A stretch of 64,000 nucleotides of DNA from Hyphodiscus hymeniophilus (Eukaryota; Ascomycota; Leotiomycetes; Helotiales; Hyphodiscaceae): positions 1-64,000 of the forward strand of contig VNKQ01000021.1 in assembly GCA_016508695.1 (NCBI GenBank). Direction: 5' to 3'. Below the pieces are notes generated by a model. The model searched no databases. It worked only from the letters and a program-made list of their open reading frames with translations, and had not been told where the DNA came from. Positions 45,215-55,974 of the stretch are shown one piece after another (positions within the stretch are counted from its first letter, which is position 1; the number at the start of each line of letters is the position of its first letter). Made by a program: the position numbers and the translations under genes.

Positions 45215-45953
45215 TCAGCTGAACATCCAGTATCCGAATATAATCAGAAGGAAGTTAACAGCCCACAGCAGCTATCTCCATTAGTGCCAATTGATCTGCT
45301 GTGTTCATAGGACTTACCACAAATTTCCACGAGAGAATAGCTGCCCATGAACTCAGATCCGCCCCCAGCCCACCAGCGGACATATAGCCAGCGTAATTTC
45401 CATCTTTTAGCCCTTTCAGCTCTTGGCAGTCCCGATAGTTTTGGAGCGTTGGTGTCGAGCAACGGTTGTCATCCCAAGTCTGTTGGGCTTCCCGGACACG
45501 TTGGTGATACATTTGATGGTAGGTACGTCGACTGGTGAGAAACGCGACAACACAACAGCCGCAGAAGACGAGCGCAGCAATGAACACATAAGTCCTTAGC
45601 TGGTTTTGAACTAGAAACCATGAGGTCCATTGAAGTGGGTTCAATATAGGCGGATTGGGATCGGACTCCTTAGCCGGGTTAATGGGACCAGCGCACAATC
45701 CATTTGGTTGCCTTTGTCGTCCACATATACGAATCAAGTCCTGGTTTGAATATTGTCCGCCTGTACAGCCATTCTCTAGCATTATTTTTCGATGTCGGGA
45801 ATCAGCCTTCGATAGGTGCTGTGACAAGCTCCGTAAGCCGTTTGCATGAGGTAATGTGCGAGGAATAAATTCGCAGCCACCAACGCCAAAAAGAGGGCAC
45901 TTGATATAGTATTCCTGGCAAAGGTGTTGTATAATTGCTTCTCCGCGCTCCAT
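45215..45953 (-). CDS. Membrane protein of unknown function, two exons
   Basis: Spliced model: complement(45215-45271, 45318-45953), 230 aa. The donor GTAAGT at 45317 is canonical and the 46-bp intron (branch CACTAAT) ends at 45272; splicing replaces a short unrelated tail by LLWAVNFLLIIFGYWMFS, a second membrane helix. The first helix is YVFIAALVFCGCCVVAFL, about residues 125-142. The N-terminal part holds CPLFGVGGCEFIPRTLPH, a Cys- and Pro-rich segment. A hairpin or two-pass membrane protein is expected. No family recognised. Confidence 0.6.
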
Positions 45954-46149
45954 AGTTTGATGGGTTCATAGGCTGATTGAGAAATGAAGAAAACTAAGAG
46001 AAATTTAAGGAAAATTAGGTTACAAACAAAGCTTTGAAAACTAAATCTGTAAATATTCGGATAATATTTCCACATAATTATAAAGCTACAGAGAAGAAGT
46101 ATTATTCTTATTCTTATTATTATAAAGAATATTACTTGAATAAAATTAA

Positions 46150-46770
46150 ACATTTAATTTATATATTTATATAATTAAATAATTAAATAATTAAATAATT
46201 AAATGATTAAATAATTAAATGATTAAATAATTAAATGATTAAATAATTAAATGATTAAATAATTAAATAATTAAATGATTAAATAATTAAATGATTAAAT
46301 AATTAAATAATTAAATGATTAAATGATTAAATAATTAAATGATTAAATGATTAAATTATTAAATGATTAAATAATTAAATAATTAAATGATTAAATAATT
46401 AAATGATTAAATAATTAAATAATTAAATGATTAAATGATTAAATAATTAAATGATTAAATGATTAAATTATTAAATGATTAAATGATTAAATAATTAAAT
46501 GATTAAATAATTAAATGATTAAATAATTAAATGATTAAATAATTAAATAATTAAATGATTAAATGATTAAATTATTAAATGATTAAATGATTAAATGATT
46601 AAATAATTAAATAATTAAATAATTAAATAATTAAATCATTAAATGATTAAATGATTAAATGATTAAATGATTAAATAATTAAATAATTAAATAATTAAAT
46701 GATTAAATGATTAAATGATTAAATGATTAAATGATTAAATGATTAAATGATTAAATGATTAAATGATTAA
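46150..46770. repeat. 8-bp satellite, (ATTAAATR)n
   Basis: About 75 tandem copies of ATTAAATA/ATTAAATG with almost no other change; a few units carry T or C at the last position. Units ending in A prevail on the left and units ending in G on the right, with mixed higher-order blocks between. Confidence 0.95.
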
Positions 46771-47040
46771 TTAAACTAAGTATACAAACTAATATATAAA
46801 CTAATATAAATTAAAATTATTATAAATTAAAATCATTACAAATTAAAACTATTATAGTTATACTTTTAAAACTGTTTTAATATTTACTAATGAATTAATA
46901 AGAATAATAAAATAAAACTAATATTATAAAAAGATTTATATAAACAAAATGAATATATAGTTAATAAAATTAATTAATAAAAAGTAAGATTAATAAATAT
47001 ATAAGTAAATATTTATTAAACTTAGTTTTTAAACTTAGTT
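46771..47040. other. AT-rich spacer between satellites
   Basis: Over 85 percent A+T with simple short repeats, no gene. Confidence 0.6.
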
Positions 47041-47285
47041 ACTAAGTTTAATTATTAAACCTAATTATTAAACCTAATTATTAAACCTAATTATTAAACC
47101 TAATTATTAAACCTAATTATTAAGCCTAATTATTAAACCTAATTATTAAGCCTAATTATTAAACCTAAGTATTAAACTTAATTATTAAACCTAATTATTA
47201 AACCTAATTATTAAACCTAATTATTAAACCTAATTATTAAGCCTAATTATTAAACCTAAGTATTAAACTTAATTATCAAAACTAA
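47040..47285. repeat. 13-bp satellite, (AAACCTAATTATT)n
   Basis: About 18 tandem 13-bp units. Variants AAGCCT and AAACTT recur; one longer block (from AAGCCTAATTATT to the AAACTTAATTAT end) is duplicated, so there is a second-order repeat. Confidence 0.9.
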
Positions 47286-47365
47286 TTATTAAGAATAAAT
47301 AAAATAAACTATTAAAATAACTAATAATAATAATTTATTAATTATTAAATAAGATTATTAACTTA

Positions 47366-47402
47366 TATTATATTATATTATATTATATTATATTATATTA
47401 TA
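47366..47402. repeat. Simple (TATAT)n microsatellite
   Basis: Seven or eight uninterrupted copies of a 5-bp TATAT/ATTAT unit. Confidence 0.85.
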
Positions 47403-47559
47403 AATAAAAGCTAGTAGTATTTTAAAAATATATTACTAGCTATTTTAAATATTTAATAGTATTATTAGTACTTATAAGCATTTATTATTAAGTAAAATTA
47501 TATAATTTATAAAAAGAATATAATAATACTTGCTTTTATATTCTTATACTTAATAATTT

Positions 47560-47935
47560 TTATACTTAATAATTCTTATTCTTAATAATTCTTATTCTTA
47601 ATTTTTATTTAACTTTATTTAATATAATTTCAATTTTATATAATCTTTAATCTAATAGTTCTTTATTTTACTTGAGTATATTTAAATTTGTTTATTCTTA
47701 ATTATTTCAATTCTTAATTATCTTAATTCTTAATTGTTTTAATTTTTAATTATTTTAATTCTTATTCTTAATTATTCTCTTTCTTAATTATTTTTATTCT
47801 TATTCTTAGTTGTTTTCCTTCTTATTCATAATTATTTTCCCTTCTTATTTTTAATTATTTTTATTCTTAATTGTTTTATTATTAAAAATAATCTTTTATA
47901 TTTTTTAATTCTATTTCTTTTTATCCTTTTTATAT
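47560..47935 (+). repeat. Pyrimidine-biased imperfect repeat tract
   Basis: Irregular repeats of TTATTCTTAATT-like words make the plus strand strongly T/C-rich over about 370 bp. No coding capacity. Confidence 0.7.
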
Positions 47936-49397
47936 TAGTTAATATGTAATATTAATAGTCATACTAGATCCTTTATTAAATTTAGAATTATATTCTTTTA
48001 TTATAATAAACCTAATTATTAAAAAATAGGCTTAATAAATAGATTAAAAAGAATTCAAGTTCATTTAGTAAAAACTTGTTTAATTTAATTATAGTTTAAT
48101 TAATAATGATAATTATTTTAAAAAATAAGAAATAATATTATAATATTTTATTTTGTAAAATACAAATCAAATCTTTAAAAACTTATTATCTTATATTATA
48201 TTATACTTTTATATTCTATAAAGTATAGACTTTCTACTTACCTTAAGTTATATTAATGGCCGTTAGTAATATTTCTATACTATTTGTATTACATAGAAAA
48301 TTAAAGCGTGAGGTTTAAGATTAGTTCTATAGAATATTCTAGAACTAGTTCTGAATTTTCTTTTTCTTTCGTTTATTATCATTACTATATACTATGCCAT
48401 CGACTCTTGATATTTTGTTCTTATCGATTCAGGGCATGCTAAAGGTATATAGATTTCATAGGCAAGCTTGCAAAGACGACGCTTCTAGATCTATCGTCGC
48501 TTGCAAAATCAATGTTTTCCCTCGGAACGCACTATCCAAACCTCGCACCTGGATACCTTTCCAGAACGACTCTCCAAATTGAAGGTCCTCATTGTAAATA
48601 CTACTACTCCCAATCATACTTTGCGAGCTTTGTACAAGGATTTGCGCAGTAAGATTTGAAGAGCCCACGAAATATAGAAAGGTGCCACTTAGAGACTGGC
48701 ACTGTCCAGGCAAGCATTTTCTGAGCAATGATTTATATTTTATATATCATAATGATGTCAACTCACTGAAAGAAGCTGCTACTACTGGCTGTGAGACATG
48801 TTATCATGTTCTAGTGATATGTTAAGACCATTCATTAGAAGTGCTGGAGCAGAGCTTATTGTCAACGAAGCGAGCAATGTCATCCTAGAGGGCCTCCAAT
48901 CTTGTTTTTGGGTTTGTGAAAGGTTCATTTTCATTGCCATCTATAGATGTCGTCGAGACGTTGACGTTGTCTATAGCCGTGACCTGTGCCTTGACTTTAA
49001 CCACAAGAGGCGACATCGATATTCTGTCTAATCCATATCAACCGTTTGAGGACGAGTTCTACTGGTTGTTTCTTACAGTGTTGATAAGTCAGCTTGTCAA
49101 TCAATAGGGAACGGCTCTGACACGATTAAAGGCAGCTCGGACACAGCAGAATATTCCTCTGATACGACGATTGATATCTCAGATACAGGAAGAGACGATA
49201 GAGAGCCAATAGAGAATACCTCGAGCACTACAGATACTCAGTCCAATCTAAGGGTAATCAAAGTATTTCTTTTGCTATTAGCAGTGGTTTTAGACAAAGA
49301 TTCAGACAAAGACATAGATCCAATTGATATTGTAGAAGTCAAAATCCTTAATCTTTAACGGCGAAGTCCAACGAGCACCAACTGTGTCTGGTGTGGG
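47936..49397. other. AT-rich to mixed region with unassigned fragments
   Basis: Up to about 48390 it is AT-rich. From 48394 to 49340 the composition becomes normal and short coding-like pieces occur, including an acidic Ser/Thr/Asp-rich stretch at about 49110-49255, but no gene model could be built. Confidence 0.4.
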
Positions 49398-49646
49398 ATG
49401 TTTGAGTTCCCTGATTACAAAGTTCAAGATCTCTGGCGGAGCTGCGATGCATTTGATGCTTCATGCGCGCTGTCTGCTGGGGACTTTGCGGATTTGGTAT
49501 CAGAACTCAATCTGGCCAGCGAGCGAGTCCTCGAGTGCAATGCAGAGACGCGGAAGTATGAGTTGGTGGAGCAGGTGCCTCGATATATTGTGACAATTAG
49601 ACCAGTAGTCAAGGCATGTTTGCTGCCGACTCGCGAGTCGTTCTAG
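49398..49646 (+). CDS. Possible last exon of an unrecognised gene
   Basis: An open, normally composed stretch reads MFEFPDYKVQDLWRSCDAFD and ends LLPTRESF. It may be the end of a gene whose earlier exons lie in 48390-49340; an in-frame stop precedes it, so an intron must intervene. No family recognised, and it could be a relic. Confidence 0.3.
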   Translation: MFEFPDYKVQDLWRSCDAFDASCALSAGDFADLVSELNLASERVLECNAETRKYELVEQVPRYIVTIRPVVKACLLPTRESF

Positions 49647-49760
49647 ACTAGATAGTAGATGTCAGGCAGAGTCCAGTCTCGAAGGGCTTTGGTACTGTAG
49701 AGGGGAACCTTCAACTTTAATTTATAAAAGTCATTTAAATTCTGTATCTGCCTTGAGCTA

Positions 49761-50522
49761 TTAGATACATAAGGAGATTTGGAAATCAGGTTGATTGGAA
49801 TATCCAGTATGAACACAAGACAAGAATGAAAGCGGATAGAGACCGTCTTTATTATCGTTTCCTTCGCTTTTAGGCCCCTTGATCTTATCTTCCGCCTCTC
49901 TGACGCCGTTTTCACTGTAATCTTCCTTCTGCCCATCATTTGCCGCAATTTCTCTTCCTCCACCCTCCTCTTGAGTATCTGCCTTGTGCGATTCAACCTG
50001 TTCGATATTCTTCCACCATAAGTCCACTTTAGTATCTCTGATGTCCTCCCACTTGAAGAACCTAGCGCATTCCTGATACTTCGTGCCTTTGTAGAACAGC
50101 GTGTATCCTTCATCAATCGCGCTCTCAACTTCTGGGTTTCTTCCATCAACCGAAGCACAGTCAATAAAGGCGAGGTCATTCGTGAGGACAAACTGTTGTC
50201 CAGTAAGCCTCCATACCGCAAGTGCGTCGTTGAATGTGAATCGATCGAGTGGACGGACGCGTTTCCGAATCTCGTCTCGAATCTCATAGAAGGCAACGAG
50301 GACAGCTGTCGTCCCCGCCTTAGCTCCGATATCCAAAATCCGGGCAATGTACAACTCATTGGGGGCTTTTTTCTTGGCAGACGCTACCAGAACGTATATT
50401 ATGTCGCCCTTTCTGAAAGGATCTTCACCTTCCAATGTGAACTCATCAACGGCATTCCAACCGTCTGGCAGAGGTACCTTTGTGTGTCCATCCCATCGTG
50501 CTGGTATTCGCGGGAGAGGCAT
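49761..50522 (-). CDS. BAH-domain-like protein
   Basis: Single exon, 253 aa from MPLPRIPARWDGH; an upstream in-frame ATG at 50633 exists but its segment looks non-coding. Residues about 35-80 (RKGDIIYVLVASAKKKAPNE, then LYIARILDIGAKAG and VAFYEIRDEI) and about 105-120 (GQQFVLTNDLAFIDCASVDG) follow the pattern of a bromo-adjacent homology fold: a strand-rich start, a central 'Y-I-A-x-I-L-x-I' and a late 'x-L-T-N-x-x-x-x-I-D'. BAH domains bind histone tails or nucleosomes. The C-terminal third is acidic and disordered. The assignment is by pattern and moderate. Confidence 0.5.
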   Translation of the reverse strand: MPLPRIPARWDGHTKVPLPDGWNAVDEFTLEGEDPFRKGDIIYVLVASAKKKAPNELYIARILDIGAKAGTTAVLVAFYEIRDEIRKRVRPLDRFTFNDALAVWRLTGQQFVLTNDLAFIDCASVDGRNPEVESAIDEGYTLFYKGTKYQECARFFKWEDIRDTKVDLWWKNIEQVESHKADTQEEGGGREIAANDGQKEDYSENGVREAEDKIKGPKSEGNDNKDGLYPLSFLSCVHTGYSNQPDFQISLCI

Positions 50523-51855
50523 TGTCTGTATCGAAGGCAGATGTGATGGAGTCAGAAATAGTTGTGTTTTCGCGAGGATAAAGTTGCCCAGGTGCATGTC
50601 GGTACAGGAAGGCAAAGGAACAACAAGGAACACCTCCTGGCAGCTGGGGACTTTGTGACTAGTCGAAGGGAAGCTGAGGATCTGAGAATGAGAGACAGAG
50701 AAGACTCAGCAGAGGCGATGACATTTGTTAATGCCGTTTGTTTGCGCTAATCTGCATATTCGAGCTTGGTACGTCAATATCCAGTCACCCCTCCAGGTCT
50801 CCTTTGTTATTTGAGCTCGTTTCCTTACTTGAAACAGTCTCAGATTGACGGCACTCTAAACCAGGGTAGCTTTCAACCAGTCTAAAGGTCGCCTTGGCGG
50901 AAATCTGATAACCGACTCTGGACTAGACACCTGCAGCCATCCGGCAGGTAACAGCAGACGGCGCCTGCAAAGCCGCCCCTTTTTAATTCTGAAGACACGA
51001 TACTGATCAGGTTGTATTCTGCTTCAGAGCGGACGAGCAGGAGCAGTTGCAATACTTGGTAGCGGCAAAAATAAATGGGATAAAGTGCAAACGTTCTCCT
51101 CCTCACCATCGGCTTTCACGAAAGAGGGTTCTGAAGCAGGCTACTGGGCGCATGGCTGCATGTTCCTCCCCAACATTGATTGAAAGCCCCATATAGTACT
51201 CCGAGACGTATATTGTAATATACATCTCGGAGAAGCAGATTCTCTGACCGATACCAGTCACCGTCGCTATGGTTGAAATAGAGAAGACGCAGATGACTCT
51301 CCATGTCATTTTGAAGTGAGACTTCCATTTGGAAAATTCGAAGCTCTATCGCTCAATGCGATGTGGTTTTGACGCAGTGAAATCCCAGCCAACCTTCCAG
51401 TTGATATGGTAATAAAAGTCATCTTCGTCTATACTCCAACAGAGATGAACCCCAATGGCGACCAAATTGTACTCGTCCGACGCACGCAACCTGAAGCTAT
51501 TGTGTTTGCATGTGCCCTGTACGATGCTTCCAGACTTGACGCTTGATGCTTAAATCAGTAATGCACCTGTTTAGTCAAACTATGGATGATTATTATTTGT
51601 TTGTGTGAACTGCAGTCGGGATGCGGAACGGGTAAAAAAGGGAGGGGTTTCTTAGCCGAAGACGAGTTTGCGGTAAGGTATTTTGGTATTTTGGGTTGCT
51701 ACCGGAGTGCCTGTAGTGAAATCGTGACGCACGTGACATCGTGTCTTACTGCCTCCTTACAAACGCCAATATCAACAAAGTTAATTTCCATACGAGAGGC
51801 TGATCACTCATACTGGCATCAGAACTGGGAATTTCAGTTTCTTCCAACCTTCAAT
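50523..51855. other. Intergenic region between divergent genes
   Basis: Holds the promoters of the BAH-like and JmjC-like genes. No other gene supported. Confidence 0.45.
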
Positions 51856-53553
51856 ATGGAGGGAGATCCGTCGATTTTGTCCACTGAGAAACGCTACCGG
51901 CCATGTGACTGTGGCGATTGTTCGTTTGATCCCAAAGATTGGCCGCAAAGTGACTGTACCTTGCATATCAGCACATGCATGACACGATGCCCATATTGTG
52001 GGGTAAACTTATCAGCTCCTACCAAGCTGCGAAAACATCTTCGCAATACCGAGCACAAAGCTCAGAACTTGACGGTCATGAGAGGAAGAGCTGGGAAGCC
52101 TTGCAGGCAAGTCCAAAATGCAATCCTCTCTCCACAATGTGATCCATTATTGAACAGTGTCCCACAGATCCTCCAGCAGCGTAGCTCCTGTACCTAGCCT
52201 CCAATACCATGCGTCCGCATTCCACCCAAATGACGTCCCACGAGCTCCTTTTCCCAATATAAAGGTTCCAAAGCATCAGGAACTTGTAAGTAAAGTCCCT
52301 TTCCCCCATTTTATAATTCTGATGTTTTCTTATAGGTTAGTGCCCACCAAGAACAAGTTCGATGTCTCGAGGAGAATGGATTCCATCCGAGTGTCATAAA
52401 GTCTTTCCAAAACCTGAGGCTATCTACTGTCGAAGACCTGAACCCTCAGCAGACTCAGCTGTGGGAGAAATTTCATGGCAGGGTGCCCCGAAAGTTTGAT
52501 GCTGAAGACTGCTGGGTCAATCGCTCTCCTACTGGCGCTGAACTATGTCGCGCAACTTTAGATGAGGTCAAAAGCCAAACGCCCAAAAGTCAAAAACGTA
52601 AAACTCGGGGCGACTTGCCTCGGACAGGTGTGAGAGTGATGCATAACGGAGAAGTGGATGAGATTATCCCGCCTGATCAGGTTATTATTCAGTTGCATTA
52701 TCCGAACCCTCGAAGTGCGGCGAAGCTATGGGGCTTGCGCATTCTTCCTCGAGCAGCGCTCAAGATTCCATTGCATTTAGGGCTCGATCCGCACGAGAAC
52801 ACGGAAATGGAGAACGCTCAAGTCATACTGACTCCAAAGTTCAACCATACCCAGCTTCACTTCGGTGATTCAATCAGATTCCCCCAATTCATGCTCGAAC
52901 TGACGAATACAGACTGTGCCGACTCCATCTCGTTGATTGCTGGCGAAAAGGGCAAGAAAATTTTCGCTGTCTTTCCAACAACTGACAAGAACATTATGCT
53001 GTTCCACAGCACTGGCAACAAAGATCCGGATATCGAAAGAATTGGACAACACCTAGAAGGTGGCCTTATCTTCGTCCTTTATGCCGGCGAGGCCATCGAC
53101 TTGCCAGTAACCTGTTTCCACACAGTCTGGACGCTTGAAGGCTGCTTTCTAGCTACAGTGGATTTCACAACAAGGAATTCGGTCTCAACATACTCGCGAA
53201 TACTACTTTACGATTTGGACAAGCTTATGAACGAAGACATCCAAGCTGAACTCTTTGACTGGCTCACAGAGGCCATTCTTGTAGCGCTCAAAAATGAGAG
53301 AGAGGATAACGCACTTATCGCTTGGGTCAAAACAGAAGTGCGGATCAGAGAACGAGCCAGTGTTGACCCAGAGTGGAGAAAGAGAGCAGAAAAGACCATC
53401 GAAGAGTTTATGTTGTTGGAGGCATCGCGGGGTTGTGTTTGTGAGTATAAGAAAGGTGGGGATACTTTTCAGGAGCATTTTGAAATGTATCATGTCCTGT
53501 TCCTACCAGCAAAGGATCAATCTCTTCGTAAGAGAAAGCATAGGACATTATAA
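51856..53553 (+). CDS. Zinc-finger protein with JmjC-like domain, three exons
   Basis: Spliced model: 51856-52106, 52168-52285, 52336-53553; 528 aa. Exon 1 encodes a Cys-rich stretch (RPCDCGDCSF, DWPQSDCTLH) and a C2H2 finger, CPYCGVNLSAPTKLRKHLRN-TEH. The first intron has a GC donor (AG/GCAAGT at 52107) and a CCACAG acceptor; only this choice restores frame. The last exon carries a cupin/JmjC-like core: TQLHFGDSIRF, KKIFAVFPTTDKNIMLF, GEAIDLPVTCFHTVWTLEG and FLATVDFTTRNSVSTYSRI. Positions resemble JmjC oxygenases, but the first iron motif HxD is altered to HFGD, so activity is uncertain. Possible chromatin-related role. Confidence 0.7.
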
Positions 53554-53556
53554 AGG

Positions 53557-53680
53557 TTGCTGGTGCTAACTGGCCAAACTGGCTTAATTGGCCCTACTGG
53601 CCCAGCTCGTTTAATGTGCTCAACTGGCCCAACCCGCTCAACTGGCCCAACTGGCCCTCCTGACCCAACTTTCCTAAATG
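53557..53680. repeat. Imperfect 9-bp repeat, TGGCCCAAC type
   Basis: About ten degenerate units (ACTGGCCCA, ACTGGCCAA and similar) begin just after the JmjC-like stop. In one frame they read T-G-P repeats and on the opposite strand G-P-V repeats, but the open frames end in unrelated sequence. Confidence 0.6.
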
Positions 53681-54759
53681 TCTCAATAGGAGAAACACCC
53701 AAAATTCGAATCATATGCGCTCTACACTTCTCCACCCCCTCGTCCCCACAGCTGCAACAGTGCTACTACAAATCTCTCGATTTACTCGTCACAGCTATTA
53801 TTTCAATCCACAGTCTTGATACTAATTGGATAATGTTACAACGTTTTTGCGCAATACTTGCCATCAATAACGCAGTCATTTTTTTGGTTTGTTCTCGACG
53901 TTTTGAAGCACTCTTGCTCGAAGTGAAACTCAATAGTATCCTCGAAGAAGCTCACCAGGTTCTGTTCGCTTTAACTCTCCAACTTTCCTATGTTTTTGAT
54001 GAAGGATTACTGTGAAGCATTGAGACAAAGCCAGTTGGAACACGCATTTCAATAAGTGTCTGCAAAGCCGCGTCCCCAGCTTATAGTTTTCATGGAAGTG
54101 TCTCAAGCTCCTTTCTCTCCACGTTTCTCACTCAGCACCTTTGGTACAGCTTCACTTCACCATGCCTGGCTGCCTGCATTTCTTTCGTTATAAGGTACCT
54201 CTCTTCAAACTCGTCTCAGCCATATGCTTTCCCCTGCGTCGTACTGCTTTCTCTCTACCTTTCTCTTTAAGTTCTAGTGCTACAGCTTCACTTCTCCATC
54301 ACTGGCTGCCTAGATCTCTTTCGATCGCCGATTTCAGTCTCAGTACGTCGAATGCAGCTATCTTCGCCTTATGCCGTCTGATGCCGTCTCCTCTATTCTG
54401 TTTGCAGAGATCCTTCCTGCTATTCTTATTCTTGGTCCTGCTGGGCAACTCATGGTTTCATCTATAAAATAGCCGTACAGTAGCTGAAAATCACAGCTTC
54501 CAATGTGAGCCATCTGCTATAATGACGTTCTCTGGCGCTCATCTTCCACGGACCTGACTTATATCCAAAGTCGTAATTGGGAACTATTTGATTGGTCTTT
54601 CCACACCGGAGACATACTCGATTTTTACCATCAACGCATTTGCCTCGGAACACATTTGAATGTTTAAAATTTCACTGTCGTCAACGCCGTATACTGCCAA
54701 TCATCGTCTTTGCTAGAGACCATAATAGAAATTTGTGACGTCCACCTTCTTCATCGACA
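53681..54759. other. Intergenic region
   Basis: No supported gene. Confidence 0.45.
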
Positions 54760-55974
54760 ATGGTCTACCTTGCCCTTGACCCTAGGTCGCCAACGTCGAT
54801 CTCCTGCGACTTTCAAATCCTCAATATCTGGGATATTGAGGACAACACAACTTATGGTGAAGCTGTGAAGCTTATCGTCGAACGGGGAGACCTTCAGGCA
54901 GCAACAACTGGCGTCGAAAACACAAATTCGCCAGCAGTTTCGCAGAGATGGCAAAATGCGATCGCATGGGTCCATGGCATTGCTAAAGAAGGAAATACGA
55001 ACGTAGAAAATGGAAATGGAGTTGCGGCCAATGGCGATGCAAACAATGGAGGTGGTGGTAACGGCAATGGTGGTGGAAACCGCAGAAATGCCAACCAAGC
55101 TCCTGGAGCTGGTCCTAACTTGCACCCATTCTGTGAGAATTCCCCCGTCTCCCTTATGATATAACTAACAGGGTTAGTCATCAATAACCCGGTATTCGAG
55201 CCACTATTACCCATGTTACAGACACGACTCAAAGGAAATATCAGCAAGGGGTTGAACAACGCAGCACGTCGAACTTTACAAACGAGCCTTCAGCAATTGG
55301 CCGTCATGCCATCTACATATCACCCTGCTCCAATTCTGGATGCATTCAACCACTTCTTGGCCAAGGAGCACTACAAGATTCCGTATCAATCCTACAAACG
55401 AATCTACATAGGACGCGGAAAGAGTATTGGTCATGGAGGATATTCCAATGACTATAATATGAATAAGTCTATATTCGAACTGACCTTTCAGCCACCGGTT
55501 GAATACGCGTTGAAAACTTGGCTCACCAACATCATCCAGGACCTCATCCAGGTCGCTGAGGAGAATTGGGACATAGTTGACAGGCAAGCGCTCTTTGGCA
55601 TCAACCGAGCAAAGGTTGCTCAGGGTTTATTACACCAGCTTGGGAATGCCTTCAAGAGCACATGGGAGCCCACATTCGACTGCTTCGAGGCCAGGATGAA
55701 TGATGTTTACGAGATCCAGGAGCAACTCGGGAATGGCAAGCAGCACCTCATCCAAGTCAAGAAAGTCATGACGGATTTTGCCGCTGCCCGTACTTCGAGG
55801 AATGGCCCAAGCGCAAGAGTTATGTTCCTTGACATGCTAGTCGTTGCAGAGAGTGGATTCTATCAGCAGGCACTGCTTATTCTCGAATGGGTCGTCGCAA
55901 CTCTCGCGTCAGGGTGGGCGGATGAGCAGGAGGATGAGAATGATTTTGAGGACTTTGATATTATGATAGAGTAA
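54760..55974 (+). CDS. Hypothetical protein with Gly/Asn-rich linker, two exons
   Basis: Spliced model: 54760-55132, 55172-55974; 391 aa. The frame is kept when T joins GG to make Trp (NLHPF-W-LVINNPVFEP). The intron is only 39 bp, near the lower limit for fungi. The N-terminal 80 residues are globular; residues 90-115 are Gly/Asn-rich (GDANNGGGGNGNGGGN); the long C-terminal part is helical (for example YALKTWLTNIIQDLIQVAEE) and ends in an acidic tail. No domain recognised. Continuous codon usage supports a true gene. Confidence 0.6.

Noticed and set aside
53557..54015. Collagen-like open frame on the plus strand
   Set aside because: The repeat part is short and the rest of the frame is unrelated and hydrophobic; more likely a non-coding minisatellite.
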